From NCBI GenBank assembly GCA_029959085.1, contig JARWIR010000022.1, forward strand, positions 682,001 through 746,000: a DNA stretch of 64,000 bases, read 5' to 3'. Numbering within the stretch: the stretch's first letter is position 1; each line of letters starts with the position of its first letter. Source of the DNA: Nemophila menziesii (Eukaryota > Streptophyta > Magnoliopsida > Boraginales > Hydrophyllaceae). Shown here piece by piece: positions 46,924 through 58,966 of this stretch. The notes below the pieces were generated by a model. That model saw only the letters and a program-made list of their open reading frames with translations. It had not been told where the DNA came from and did no database searches. The position numbers and the translations under genes were made by a program.

Positions 46924-48320
46924 ATTTTTGAGTTGGGGGTGGGGATTCGTTGTCCTCATCTTCCTTTTTGTTTTTTGCATAAAATTTAAATTTTTTGGGG
47001 CTGAGTTAGGCATAGAATATGTTGAATGTACCTATGTGAGCATGATTTTAATTAGGTCAATGATAGTAAGTAGTATGTTTTTGAAAGATGTTACAAATAT
47101 GTTTAGTATGCGTGTATGAAAACAGGAAATAAAAGATAGAAAAGTTAATGAGCAATGCTAAGAATTCACGTTGAAACATAGGGAGAGTTATTTGGTGTGT
47201 AGAACGTGAGGTTTGAAATTAGTTGAAAACCCACTTGTCTATGAAATAAGTAGTGAAAAAGTAACGAAATCCGGTAGTTAGAAAAATGAATAAGGCAATT
47301 CTATCCTATTGAAGCCACTTGAAGCCTTTATACTTTCTCATCCTTCTGTTTGATTATTGTTATTTATCCGTCTTAGCCCCTCTGAGCCTTTCTTAAGCCT
47401 TTTATTTAACCACATTATAATCCATACCCTTAGTTTGTAGGAGTTATCTATATGACCCGCACTCGAATCGCAAACCCTAAGACAAGTCGTTTTTAGAGCT
47501 TGAGTTTGGAATGGTGGGTTTCATCTTTGGGGAACATTTGGATTTGGGAATTATAATTATGATTTTATTGATGATGAAAAAGTTATTATTGTAACCCTTT
47601 GTCGGGGTAATAGTGAATGGAAAAGAAGCTACGAGCTAAAATTGCCAACAAGGGCATAAAAAAAGGAAAATATATATATGAAAAAATAGCGTGATATCTC
47701 AACATTAAAAAGTGAGTCATAGCTATACAAAAGAAAAAATTGATATGAAAAGAATATATATTCGGACCAGCAAAGTGGAATTTGTATATCATCACGAAAA
47801 AGGTTTTATTTGGGCTTATTGGGGATGCACATCAAAATCATAAAAAATTGGGTTGAGTGAGAACATCTTCGAGTGGAAACTCAAGCTCTAGGGCGATTTG
47901 TTGATGGCTAGTGAGGAGAGAGCCAAAAGCTCACTTTTCATCTATCCAAATATACCACACCGTCCCTAAGCCAAGTTATAACCAAAGACCTTAGAATTTC
48001 TAACTACTTGGTGGAGAAACAATTGAGCTATTAGTTAGTAGGTAAGTGGACCATTGGATGCTATATTAGAACCTATGAATAACCTATAGCCATTAACATG
48101 AACTAAATTATCAACCTCTCCTTCTGGCATTGCGAAATTAATCTTGACTTGAATTCATGGATTGTTGATTATATGTATATTAAGCATACTTGTGCATTAT
48201 TTCTTGAACATTACTACATGAGACTTTTTAGATATTTATGCTCTAGGATCATTCATTGTGTTCTGTTCTTATTCTCCACCTACTTCTTCTTCTTGACTAC
48301 CCTACTGTTCTTTACTTTTA
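46924..48320 (+). other. 3' UTR of element B
   Basis: Aligns in blocks to the array 3' UTRs (for example CCCTTTGTCGGGGTAATAG near 47597 and GGCTAGTGAGGAGAGAGCC near 47906) with much divergence between. Short frames here are not credible genes. Confidence 0.6.
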
Positions 48321-48356
48321 TTGTATCGGGACGATACAACTTTGAGTTGGGGGTCT
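48321..48356 (+). other. PPT-adjacent hairpin and polypurine tract, element B
   Basis: TTGTATCG-GGA-CGATACAA (48321-48339), CTTT, GAGTTGGGGG (48344-48353), TCT, then the 3' LTR. Confidence 0.8.
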
Positions 48357-49860
48357 TGATGTCTCCTCATTTGTGATCATAAAATCTATTTCCGAGACAT
48401 CATTTTAGGCGTATTTATTAGTTTATTAGTCGATTTTAGCTTGATTTAGTACACTTTCCAATTTTGGGTCTTGAATTAATTAATTTTTTTTAGAGCATAT
48501 TGGGTTTAATTATTTATTTAGTGTGAAGCTTTAGAGATATATGGTAATTGATTAGAGTCCAAGTTGGTTAAAATAGCTAAAGGAAAGAATATAAACATGG
48601 AAATTGAAGATAAGGAAGTAAAAGCTAAAAACATGGAAAAGGAAAACCTGCCTTAAATCTGAATTTCTGCACCTACGACCACAAATCAGCTTATATCTTA
48701 AAAAATGCAAGGAATTTGGAGAAACGGTCAAAAGTAAAGTCGAAGATCTTTCCGAGACGATAAATTTAATGTACTCATACGCATCAATCGGATAAGTATT
48801 GAAGCTGTTAGGACCAAAAGAAAAACGGGGCTGATTGCATGTTTTTGGGCTACGAATTTGAGTTGGGCTAGGAGCCCATATATACCTTTTCCTTCAAGAA
48901 AACGAATTATGTCAACCTATACACTATAAATACAGCCTCTTAACATTATAAAATCATCCTTGACCAAACCTTAAGGTCAGGAAGAAGCTATAACACACGA
49001 AGAGAAGTCTGGAAGGAGCTGTGCATCAATCATGTCTTCTTCAACCTTCAATTCTGTAATTCTTTTCTTTTCTTTTCTTAGTATGAACTTATTTCTATTA
49101 GCTTGAGTTTTTAGAATATATGTATGAACCCTAGTTTTGGTTGACATCTATCTACTTTGGGAATTATATGTTTTAAATTGAATTATTGTTTTATTCTCTG
49201 TTTATGTGTTTGGATTTATATTCTGTGTTCTTGTGGAAGCGCGCCCATATAGAATTACCATCTAGTAGTTAGGTCACCATTGACAACGGTGTTTAATTAC
49301 ATGTTTAGAACATAACGTCTAGTATTCGGTTTAGATCTGACAAATTAACCTAACTAGGTAATCATCATGGTTTAGTATATATTGCTATTTACCAATTGTA
49401 GGAACAGTTTGCTTAGGACTCCTTATTGACACAGGTAAATCCTATTTAAAACTACCTAGCGCAATTTGAACCGATTATTGAAATACTACATAATTCACCC
49501 TTACATGTTTAGAACGGCAGAACTAGTGGGGATTACATGCTATTTACTCAAGCTAAACTTTCATACTATCTTCTTTTCCTTTGTTTATTTATTTTCTGTC
49601 TTTTAATTTAGTTTCTTATTTAAAATCAAATAAAAATCTATCTTTCTCTTCTTTACCCTTGCGTATTATTATTCTAGCTTAATTATCTGCACTTGAATAT
49701 TTGCATAAGTTCTTCGTAACCTTCGTAGTCCCTGAGGAACGAATTCTATTTATTCATTAAAACTTGCATACGATCTGTATACTTGCAGAACCATGCTCAG
49801 CTTAGGGTGTTTATGTGCAATTATTTTATACATCTTTTTATCACACCTTAGACGACACCA
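48357..49860 (+). repeat. 3' LTR of element B
   Basis: 1504 bases, TGATGTCTCC to GACACCA, matching 19997-21450; TATAAATA at 48925-48932. The right flank is TCCCA and then CCTATTTACTTG, which continues copy L. Confidence 0.95.
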
Positions 49861-50385
49861 TCCCACCTATTTACTTGTTGGAAGAAATATAATAAAAAGT
49901 ATTATTAACAAAAAAAAGGAGGAAAAAGTATTAACCAATTCATAGCTTTAATGCTTACTTGTAGTAGTACCCTGGTGCATTTTCTCTTTAAACCACATTT
50001 AAAGTGATTCTTTATCCATCATTTCATCAGCTCTAATGTCATAGGATCTACAAACAAAATTGTATTGATAGTTACTTTATAAATCCACCACAAAAATGTC
50101 CACTATATCAGGAGTTTATGTTTTTACCTATTATTAGATATTCTCTACACTTTATTGGTACCTTCATTGGCCTTTCTCTTTTTCTCTCCAGGATGAGCTC
50201 TCCACCTCCTAACTAGAAACCAAAGGAATCACAATTATCAAAATTACAATCATAAGCTCTATTAAAGCTTATTTGACACTATTTTTTCTTGATAAAAATA
50301 ATTAATTCCCTAACTCAAATTGCAAAAATAAACATGAAATGAAAAAATATATAATATTTATTAAAATTGAGTTTTTGCTAAAAAA
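49861..50385. repeat. Copy L, right part
   Basis: Aligns to 59941-60470 and ends near AAAAAACATGTG, after which L and R differ. No gene. Confidence 0.8.
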
Positions 50386-51510
50386 CATGTGTTATTAACA
50401 AAAAATTACGAATTGAAAAAAATACCTTTGTTGTTGAAAGTTTAATTAAAAAAGGCACTTTTCATAGAGATCTGAGATCTAAACGGCCACGTTCTCTGCT
50501 TAAGAAACATAATAAAAAAAACTGGTTAAGAGATGAAACTGAGATAATGATTGCTTGTGGTTGCCGCCTGTGAATAGACTTTTGATGCCGGAAGAGATAT
50601 TAGTGTGATGATATATCTAAATGATGTTGGGTTAGGGTTTGATTCAAATAAACTAACTAATTTATAGGGTTAATTAAAATATTAGCCCAAAGAATTAAGA
50701 TTAGCCCATACATAAGTAAATAAAATAACCATATAGGCCCAACAAAATTTTTATATAATCTTGTCCAACTTTTAAATTAATTGTAACCTTCATTAACTGA
50801 TTATTTGCAAAAAATTATTATTGATAAAACATTTCTGAAATATAAGTAATAACAATGGTTGTATCTCACTTTGATTTTCTTTTATTTTGTCATTAGGAGT
50901 TCATAACAGGTCTAATCTCACGTCTTGGTATCATTGTCACATACTCTATATAATTCCCTTTATACTTCTTTCCCTAGGTTACCATTGTTGATAATATTTT
51001 TACACAATTTCGGGCATTATTTGCTATATTCTCTCTCTTTTTCACATTTATCATAACACTCTTTCTCATTTTTTGGGCTCATATATCACAAAGCTCAATC
51101 TAGTCCTGGTTATAGATCACCATTACAAAGCCCTTCCTTATCATTGTCGAGGCACCCACTACATACATACAACTTCATGAATCTAGACACTAGGATAGGT
51201 CCAGAGGGAGGTGCACTCCTGATGGCACTACGATACTCATGATAACATATTCTTATGGCCCGAGTAGTTACGGAGGTTTGTAGACTATATAGTAACCACA
51301 TCAATTATAAAAGAAAGATAGAATGTACTCTATTCGGGAGTAGATATGGTATTTATAAAATCTTGTGGGTGCACGCATGTGGCTGGGTGTGCACTTTAGA
51401 CAAGGTGAGTTCACAACTTAGATCGTTGTGAGCCATTGTTCCTTAAATGATTTTTAATGTGTAGCAAGACGCTACTATCACATGTTAGTTGCATTTGCAG
51501 CATTATTTCT
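50376..51510. repeat. Tandem duplication, copy D1
   Basis: Starts TGCTAAAAAACATGTG and ends CATTATTTCT; the next copy begins directly at 51511. No intact gene; a promoter-like segment is listed separately. Confidence 0.8.
50590..50745 (-). promoter_or_regulatory. Plant promoter-like segment in D1 (telo-box and TGGGCY motifs)
   Basis: On the minus strand TGGGCC (50736-50741), TGGGCT (50703-50708) and TGGGCT (50684-50689) precede CCTATAAATTAG and AAACCCTAAC (50631-50640). Telo-box plus TGGGCY pairs are typical of promoters of ribosomal-protein and other growth genes in plants. Downstream a 22-codon ATG frame (MFLKQRTWPF...) near 50513 is all that could be coding. Confidence 0.45.
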
Positions 51511-52715
51511 TGCTAAAAAACATGTGTTATTAACAAAAAATTACGAACTGAAAAAAATACCCTTGTTGTTGAAAATTTAATCGAAATATCATGGCCAACG
51601 ATCTGAGATACTAAATAAAGTAGTATTTTTTTCAAGTAGATCTGAGGCAAGAAATTAAAAAAAGGAACTTTTCACGGAGATCTGAGATCTAGACAGCCAA
51701 GTTCTCTCTGCTTAAGAAACATAATAAGAAAAATGGGTTAAGAGATGAAACTAAGATAATGATCGCTTGTGGTTGCCGCCTGTAGTCTTTTGATGCTGGA
51801 AGAGATATTTGTGTCTTTAATTATCTAAATGAAGTTGGCTTAGGGTTTGATTTAAATAAACTAAGTAATTTATAGGGTTAAGTAAAATTTTAGCCCAAAG
51901 AATTAATATTAGCCCATACATAAGTAAATAAAAGAACCATACATACATTTTTCTGGCCCAACAAAATTTTTATAACATCTTGTCTAAATTTTAAATTAAT
52001 TGTAACCCGTCCTTATTCATTAAATGATTATCAATAAAAAAAATTATTGATAAAACACTTCTGAAATATAAGTAATTCCAATGGTTGTATCTCTGCGGCC
52101 GCGCACTTCCTTAACTTTAATTTCTTTTGTTTTGTCATTAGGAGTTCATAACGGGTCTAATCTCACTTGGTATCATTGTCATATACTCTATATCATTCCC
52201 TTTATACCCAACTCTTTCACTAGGTTACCATTGTTGATAATATTTATACCGGGACATTATTTGCTATATTCTCTCTCTTTTTCACATTTATCACAACACT
52301 CTTTCTCATTTTTTTGGGCTCAAATATATACCCGAATCATATATGATAAAATTCATATCTAGGCCTGGTTATAGATCACGATTACAAAGCATTTTCTTAT
52401 CATTGTCGAAGCACCCACTACATACATACAACTTCCTGAATATAGACACTAGGTCAGGTCCAAAGGAAGGTGCATTCTGATGGCACTCCGATACTCATGC
52501 TAAGGTATTCTTATGTCCCGAGGAGTTACAAAGGTTTGTAAAATATATAGTAACCACATCAATTATAAGAGAAACATAGAATAAAATTTTGTTGGTGCAC
52601 GCATGTGGCTGGGTGTGCACTTTAGACAAGGTGAGTTCACAACTGCCGTAAATGATTCTTCATGTGTAGTAAGACGCTACTCTCACATGTTAGTTACATG
52701 TGCAACATTATTTCT
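51511..52715. repeat. Tandem duplication, copy D2
   Basis: Aligns to D1 from end to end, with about 70 extra bases near 51590-51660 and other indels; both copies end in CATTATTTCT. Confidence 0.8.
51800..51965 (-). promoter_or_regulatory. Plant promoter-like segment in D2
   Basis: The same order as in D1: TGGGCC (51955-51960), TGGGCT (51911-51916), TGGGCT (51892-51897), then the CCTATAAATTA and AAACCCTAA motifs. The frame behind the ATG differs from D1 and stops after about 16 codons. Confidence 0.4.
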
Positions 52716-53021
52716 TTGGCATATATGTACTCAGATATGTTTGGTACTTTTCTATCCTCGGCAAATACATATTACCCTCGACTTGGTGGTCATGTCTTTG
52801 TTTTTGCTACGTGGGTCTTCTCGTGGTTGATCAAGTATCGACTATTTATTTTAGCTTATCAATACTCTTATGAATTTGTGTGATTGGTATCCCTTACATG
52901 GATATGATCAAAACAAAATCATTTGCCTCTTATATGTTTTTCCAAGATAAGTGATTCTTTATTTATTTGATGTCAGTTGTATAACACTTTCTTTATTATG
53001 TGTGTGTGTATATATATATAT
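52716..53021. other. Spacer between D2 and copy R
   Basis: AT-rich, with a GT/TA run at about 53000-53021. No feature recognised. Confidence 0.5.
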
Positions 53022-55542
53022 GAACTTTCAAATAAAACTTAGTATTGTACAAAAAAGTAGTTCATACGCTAGTTCTCGGAGAAGGTACAAATTTCATCTC
53101 AATTTTATAATGGAGATGGGACAAACCGGAGAAGGGACGAATGAAATCTCAATCTTAGAATAAAAATATGACAAATTTCATTCAAACGTAAGATCGGAGA
53201 TGAAACAAATCTCTATTCAGTCTTAGAATGGAGATGAGACAAATTACATCTTGATCTAAAATTGATTATGAGTCAAATTCCATCTCAATCGTAAAATGGA
53301 GATAAGACTAATTCAACCTCAATCTTATAATTAGAGATAACACAAATCACATACCAGTAATATAATGGGGATGACACAAATATGACTCCTTCTAGTGTAT
53401 ATATTATCAATAAGATTGTTTTTTAAATACTAAGCCTTTTGGTTTACTATCCCCCAACCCATAAAGACCTATTTCGACAATTAAAGGCATTTGTCATTGT
53501 TAATTTTATTATCGTTACCCAACAAAAAAAAAGAATATAACAAATAACCTTGGTCAATTTGCTTATTTTTTACGCTGACCCGTTTTCAGAAGACCATGGA
53601 GGATAAAGAGAACTCGAAAAGAAGAGCTAATAATATCGCAATTGAGGTAAGTAGAATAATTATTACATTCAAAGTTATCTAGAGTTTATGAATACAACTT
53701 CTGTGTAGAAATTAAGTGACTTATAGTTTATTTTAATAATCTTTATCTATAATTGATTTAGAGTCTATGTTTTTTTTTTGTGAAAATGTTAGTTTTGCTT
53801 ATACTATAGTGCAGATGTTCTATTATTTAAATAATTGTCAATATATTTTAAAGAAAACAAAAAAAAATTGCCTTTATAGTATACAAAAGTATGGATTGAG
53901 TATAAATGTTTAATGTTTACATAATTTTCTTTATTTTAATCACTTTATTAGTATATATAAAAATATGATTTTTTTATAAGAAAAGTACAAAACGACTTTG
54001 TAGTACTGAATATGGAATAGGTACGCATGATCAACAACTTTCATTATTCTTATATATAACTATTATCAAAAGTATTACATGTATATGTTTACTTATATAC
54101 ATGTAAGAATATCACATCCATTTTTAGTATTTGATCATTATTGTTTGGTTATTATTTCTTTAAATGCAAAACTAGTTATATATCCATAATAATATAATTT
54201 TAATATCAGAGATTCTATAATCTTCTATTAATAAAACCAAAGTTTTACAAATGTGTTATATAATGTAAAGCTATTTTAATAAGATATATTTGTGAGATCT
54301 AAATTTTAATAACGGTAAATTAATCATTCATTGTTGAATTATACATTTCAGTTTCGAGTGAGTCAACAAAGATTGACACTGGAAAGTTAGCAATATACAT
54401 ATCATCAAATTCAATAGAGTATATACTAAATATAAATTCATATGCAAAGAAATGATGAGTTGGGATTGGTTTATGAAGTCAGAAAGTTTGAAAACTATTT
54501 TCAAACTGATGTTATAAAAGTAATTTGTGGTGCACATAATATAATGCATAATTTTGAGATACTTTTGAATCATGTAAATCAATGACTTCAACTGTTAAGG
54601 GTATCTCCTTAATTTTGTTTTATTTCACAACGACATGGAATCTTTCAATTTCATTTTAATAAGTTTTCCTTAATTGCTACCTGAGAGTGAGTTCTTTCAT
54701 TGATCTATTGTTTGCCCACCAGATATACACCAAAATATTTCATTTAAACTATGTATTGTACAAAATAGCACTCCAAACTCTAGTCTTTAGAGAAGAGACA
54801 AATCTAATCTCAATTTATAATCGAAATGAGACAAATAAGAAAGGGGATAGGTCCAATTTCAATCTCAAAATGAAAATGAGACAAATTTATCTCAGCCTTA
54901 AGATTATAGACGAGACATATCTCATCTTGGTATAAGAATAAAAATGGAACATATTCCATCATAGTTTTAAAGTACGTGACAAATTTTATCTCAATCTTAG
55001 AATGGAGATAAGATAAATTCCATCTCAATCTAAATTTGAAGATGAGACAGATTCCATAACAATCGTAGAAAGAAGATGGGACAAACTCTTTCTCAATTTT
55101 AATATTAGAGACGAGACAAATCTTATCTCAAACTTAGCATAGAGTTGAAAAATTCCATAACAATTTTGATAGGACAAATCTCATCACATGCACAATTTAC
55201 AAAGATACATTTATTTCTTATTTATTGTGAATTAAATCTTAAATTTATGTATCATATTTAAAAAAATTATAGATGAAAAATATCATATTAAATTATTAAT
55301 AATTTATCAAAAAACGCTTAGCTTCCTATTATTGGATTTTCAAAAAATTTAATGGGACAAATCCCATCTCAGTAGGACTGACATGAAAATTTCATCTCAA
55401 TCTTTGAATAGAGATGGCACAAATCTCATCCCAATCTTATAATGTAGATGGGATAAGATTTAATTTTTTTACCCCACCCCGTACTAAAAGATAAAAATGA
55501 TAAAAGTTGCCCTAGCCCCCGTCATCCCTTAAAAGAAAAAAA
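53022..55542. repeat. Copy R of the L/R duplication, left part
   Basis: Aligns to 16387-18898 in the same orientation. Holds the same minisatellite clusters at 53085-53390 and 54790-55180. Broken at 55542 by the Helitron. Confidence 0.85.
53590..53646 (+). other. Exon-like 57-base segment in copy R
   Basis: GTTTTCAG at its left and GTAAGT at its right frame a segment that encodes 17 residues from ATG 53596 (MEDKENSKRRANNIAIE). The copy in L (ATG 16953) keeps the frame but has lost the donor (GAAAGT). It may be an exon of a lost gene; nothing joins to it. Confidence 0.3.
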
Positions 55543-55683
55543 TCTATATTACATGATAGAACATACCTGAATTTCCCTATTTTCCCTCTTCCCCTAAATA
55601 GTTCATAAATCCCCCGTTTAGCTCCTTGACCATCTCAAAATTTAAATCCTTGCTAATAGTAATTTTTTGGAATATACTTACAG

Positions 55684-55876
55684 ATGACAGTGTTGACAGT
55701 GTGTGATGCTTTAAATTCTACAATTGATGAAGAAATGTCTGCAAATAGTAGAGTTTGGGATAATTCGTTTGGGATCCTTGAGATGGTTAGAACGAAGCAT
55801 ACTACTGAGCAGTTATACAAGTGTGTAGATTGAGTTTGGACTGAGGCTGAAGCTGCGCGTAAAAATGTACTGTAAT
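55684..55876 (+). pseudogene. Captured exon-like fragment 1 in Helitron
   Basis: After an acceptor-like ACTTACAG, ATG 55684 opens a frame of 49 codons (MTVLTVCDALNSTIDEEMSA...) to a TGA, beyond which the same frame reads VWTEAEAARKNVL before the next stop. Codon flow suggests an exon with a nonsense change. Gene of origin not recognised. Confidence 0.4.
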
Positions 55877-56326
55877 CTCTTCTTTAGAGAATATAGTTTA
55901 CTCAGAAATAGGGGCAAATTAGCAATGTTAGTGTACATCACATGGGTATATATGATACTTTATCAAAAACATGGGAATATTGGGCTATCTCACATAACTC
56001 ATGGACCAATGGTGTAATTTTAGATTAGTAATCTGTAATTGTATTAACGTGTTTTATGTGTCTGTGTAAATCATTTAATAAGCGCAGCTTGGGCATGAAG
56101 AATTCTTATGACCTCTAATGCAGATCCTGACGTGTGAGATATCTTTACATTTATTAATTGGCATCATTAATAAGACATAACACAACAAGATTTTGAGCAA
56201 AACCTTGACAAACTTCACTGGTTACTGACAAGCAAGCAAGTGAGTTGCAGAATAAGCTTATGCAGACACCTTAATTTTCATCTGAATTGATCGTGTGTGC
56301 ACCATTTTATACGCAGGTGTGTTTTA

Positions 56327-56450
56327 ATGGGTGATGAAGGAAAGAAGACCAAACAGTTGAGATCCGAAAGGGAAAATGAGAGGAGAAATTGTCGAGCGAA
56401 AAAGGTCTTCTATAGCTTACTCCTTCGAACAAACTATACATATTGAAATA
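56327..56450 (+). pseudogene. Captured exon-like fragment 2 in Helitron
   Basis: An acceptor-like ACGCAG at 56311-56316 precedes ATG 56327. The frame has a very basic start (MGDEGKKTKQLRSERENERR) and stops after about 40 codons. Origin unknown. Confidence 0.3.
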
Positions 56451-56847
56451 ATAACGCTGATTGAGCAAGTTAAAATAAGGATTTTGGGTAATTTTTCTAA
56501 CACTATGTATATCTTGGATTATTTTGTTTTGCACAAATGTATGATAACTAGGAGCACAACCAAATCTTTTGGGAAATGCATTTTATGGTGCAGGTCTAGA
56601 AAATACTAAAGGTGGATTAAACGCATATGGGGAGCAATTTCTAGAATCAAGTTCTGAATATGTTCAAATCAATGTAAATTAAGCCACCATTCTCCACCCA
56701 AATGAAGTATAATTACAGTTTGTGTTGTTTATTATATTTTTATACAAATAATACAATGGCCATTTTATGACCATCGTTGCCATTGGTGGCCAATCAGACG
56801 GAAAAAAGCTTCCTCCTTGAAGCTTTGTTAGGTTTTCAGTTCAATAT

Positions 56848-57116
56848 ATGGCCGGAGATCTTATGAAGATAAAGGAGGAAACGGAGTCGTTTGTCTTATG
56901 AGAAATGATTTCAGGAAAGAGAGGAAGCTTCTTGGATTTTCCGATAAGGAGGTTTATGATATTCTTGCAGGTGGTGATGTTGGGTTGTCTTTGGTGGTGG
57001 TGGTGGTGGAAGTCCCGATAAGAATATTCATAGTCCGGGAGATAAAGAAGCTGGACCGATTCCAGCTCCAATACCAATCTCATTTGGTATATTTCTTTTA
57101 TTCAGAATTTGTTTAA
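56848..57116 (+). pseudogene. Captured exon-like fragment 3 in Helitron
   Basis: A frame from the ATG of ATATGGCCGGAGATC reads MAGDLMKIKEETESFV and then, after a one-base shift, MRNDFRKERKLLGFSDKEVY from ATG 56898. A GGT/GTG run follows near 56990-57010 (poly-Val when read in frame). The fragment looks coding in origin, but I do not recognise the family. Confidence 0.4.
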
Positions 57117-57375
57117 TTTTTTTGTCTGTAAAAAGTGAAAAATGTTATGCATAATGAATTAAAATGGTAGTATGCTGAGTTTTTTTTTTTATGTGAATAA
57201 TGTTTGGTGTGATGAGAAATCAGAGGTGAAGGTGATATTATGTTGTTCGTTTTTCATTGGGTTTTATAGATAGATACTGTGATAAATCATCTTATAATTC
57301 TTTATTTGTAGTATGTGAAAAAAAAGTATATAACGTAAATGTAATGTAACTTTTCTTGCAATTGAAAGACCAGAA

Positions 57376-57501
57376 ATGTCAACCCAAATATTTGAACAAC
57401 AAAATAGTGATGACGAGTCTGAATCACCAGAAACTTCTGCTCCTTTGGTGAACCCCTTCGATCTTCTCATTGAGAATGATGATAATCATGACATTGATGA
57501 G
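57376..57501 (+). pseudogene. Captured exon-like fragment 4 in Helitron
   Basis: ATG 57376 opens an acidic, Ser-rich frame (MSTQIFEQQNSDDESESPET...) of 42 codons to GAG|GTAATT, a plausible donor. After the minisatellite an acceptor-like TTTCAG precedes GAGATTCGG..., whose frame has an early TAG but then reads VDKLAESQVRQLQSLATLA. Likely exon-intron-exon of a captured gene; origin unknown. Confidence 0.4.
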
Positions 57502-57509
57502 GTAATTTA

Positions 57510-57910
57510 ATTTGCACTATACTCCCCTATATTATGCAAAAGTTGCAGTGTAGGTACCTATACTGTGCAGAAGTTACAGTATATCCCCATATATTAAGCA
57601 AAACTGAAATAGAGATCCCTTTATTATTAAAAAACTGCACTATAGGTCCCTATAATATGAAAATGCAATATATGCCCCTAAATTATGTAAAAAGTACACT
57701 ATAGGTCCTATATTATGCAAAAAAAAATACACTTTTATCCCATATATAATGCAAAAATCACACTATAGGTATCTATATTATGCAAAAATCGCATTATAGG
57801 TCCCTATATTATGCAAAAATTGAATTATAGGTCCCTATATTATGCAAAAATCGCACTATAGGTCCCTATATTATGCAAAATTGAACTCTATGCCCCTATA
57901 TTATAGAATA
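57510..57910. repeat. 31-bp minisatellite in Helitron
   Basis: Units such as TATAGGTCCCTATATTATGC with an A-rich spacer repeat about ten times; the clearest run, near 57770-57890, has a 31-base period. Each unit carries the TATAGG/CCTATA inverted pair. Confidence 0.85.
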
Positions 57911-58939
57911 TGATTTGGATTTCAGGAGATTCGGTGGTAGCAAGTGGATAAACTTGCGGAATCTCAAGTGAGGCAGTTACAATCATTAGCAACCCTGGCA
58001 GATTTCTTGATAGACACTAGAAATTTGTCAGGTTTTTCAGGATAACAAGTTTTAATTGTTCTTGGAGATAATACAGAATCATGGAAATGACATTCGAATA
58101 GGACATTTGTAGCTTTAATTGATCATGAAGGTAAATACAGAAACATGGAAATGGCTCTGCTTTTATGGTTTTGCCTACACCACCTCTGAAATAATTCGAT
58201 GAGGTAATTGTATATCCAAGTGAAGGATTATTGAATTGTTTTTTGCAAGGAACCACAAGTCGTTAAGCCAACCAATCGTGTATGAAGTAACAAGTTATCC
58301 CCCGCTGTGGCTCATGAGGCTGTTGGTTTACTTCCAAAAGAAATTCCGATTTTAAAAAAGAAAACCATTTTTCTTTCATCTTAATTATCGATTTCTTACA
58401 ACACAAAGGAAAGAAAGTTGCAAAGATAATTTTGTTCCATCATTGGTCTCGGTGTTATTTAGTTACGAATATAGTTGTCTCTTAATGTAAATTGTACAAT
58501 TATTGAATTAAGGGTGAGAGATTAATGTCTATTTGTTCTACAATAATAATTGATGTGGGATTATCAAGATGTTTTTTTTTTTTGCAAATTGCACTATTGG
58601 TCCGCCTGTTATATAGAGCAGCAGCAAAAAATTTACTCTTATATTGAATGGACTCTCTGTTATTATAATTGCGAAAACCCCCTCAATAGGGACTAATTTG
58701 GACAAAAATATGCAATATTTGAAAATAACAAAAGGGTATGTTTGCTGTCTTTTGAAATACAAGGGCATATATATAGTAATAACCAATGATGCAATAAACC
58801 CATAAGGTGCAAAGCACATGGATTTTCATATATGATCTTCATGGTGTGAAAAAAATACAAAATCTCATTATTTTCATTAATATCATATATTAAAATATAT
58901 ATTTGGTGCTAAACTGTTTTTTAATTTTTTTTAATGATA
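57911..58939. other. Helitron interior, no gene recognised
   Basis: Apart from the exon-like start near 57926, this part is AT-rich and without a recognisable frame. One further GGTCCGCC-type unit lies near 58600. Confidence 0.5.
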
Positions 58940-58966
58940 GTGTCTTTAGACACGGGTTACATCTAG

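Larger units (their letters stand above)
19997..49860 (+). mobile_element. Athila-derived non-autonomous element B, split by the array
   Basis: The LTRs are 19997-21450 and 48357-49860; internal parts are 21451-23568 and 45842-48356, so the element is about 7.6 kb without the nested array. The flanks are CCCCA on the left (19992-19996) and TCCCA on the right (49861-49865); the empty site in copy R reads CCCCA once (59941-59945), so a 5-bp target duplication with one change is supported. It keeps a zinc-knuckle gag part and env remnants but no capsid, protease, RT or integrase. Confidence 0.93.
55543..58966 (+). mobile_element. Non-autonomous Helitron
   Basis: Begins TCTATATTACATGATAG and ends with a hairpin GTGTCT-TT-AGACAC (58940-58953), nine bases and CTAG, with T as next base. 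The insertion lies between A and T; copy L has the empty site (AAAAAAAA|TAATC near 18908). Start, end and target all fit Helitrons. No Rep/helicase coding was found; the interior has gene-like fragments and a minisatellite. Confidence 0.88.

Noticed and set aside
51110..51304. 64-codon minus-strand frame in D1
   Set aside because: The matching place in D2 is not open in the same frame, and no motif is seen.
57520..57910. CRISPR-like array from regular ~31-base repeats
   Set aside because: There are no distinct spacers; it is a minisatellite in a plant Helitron.
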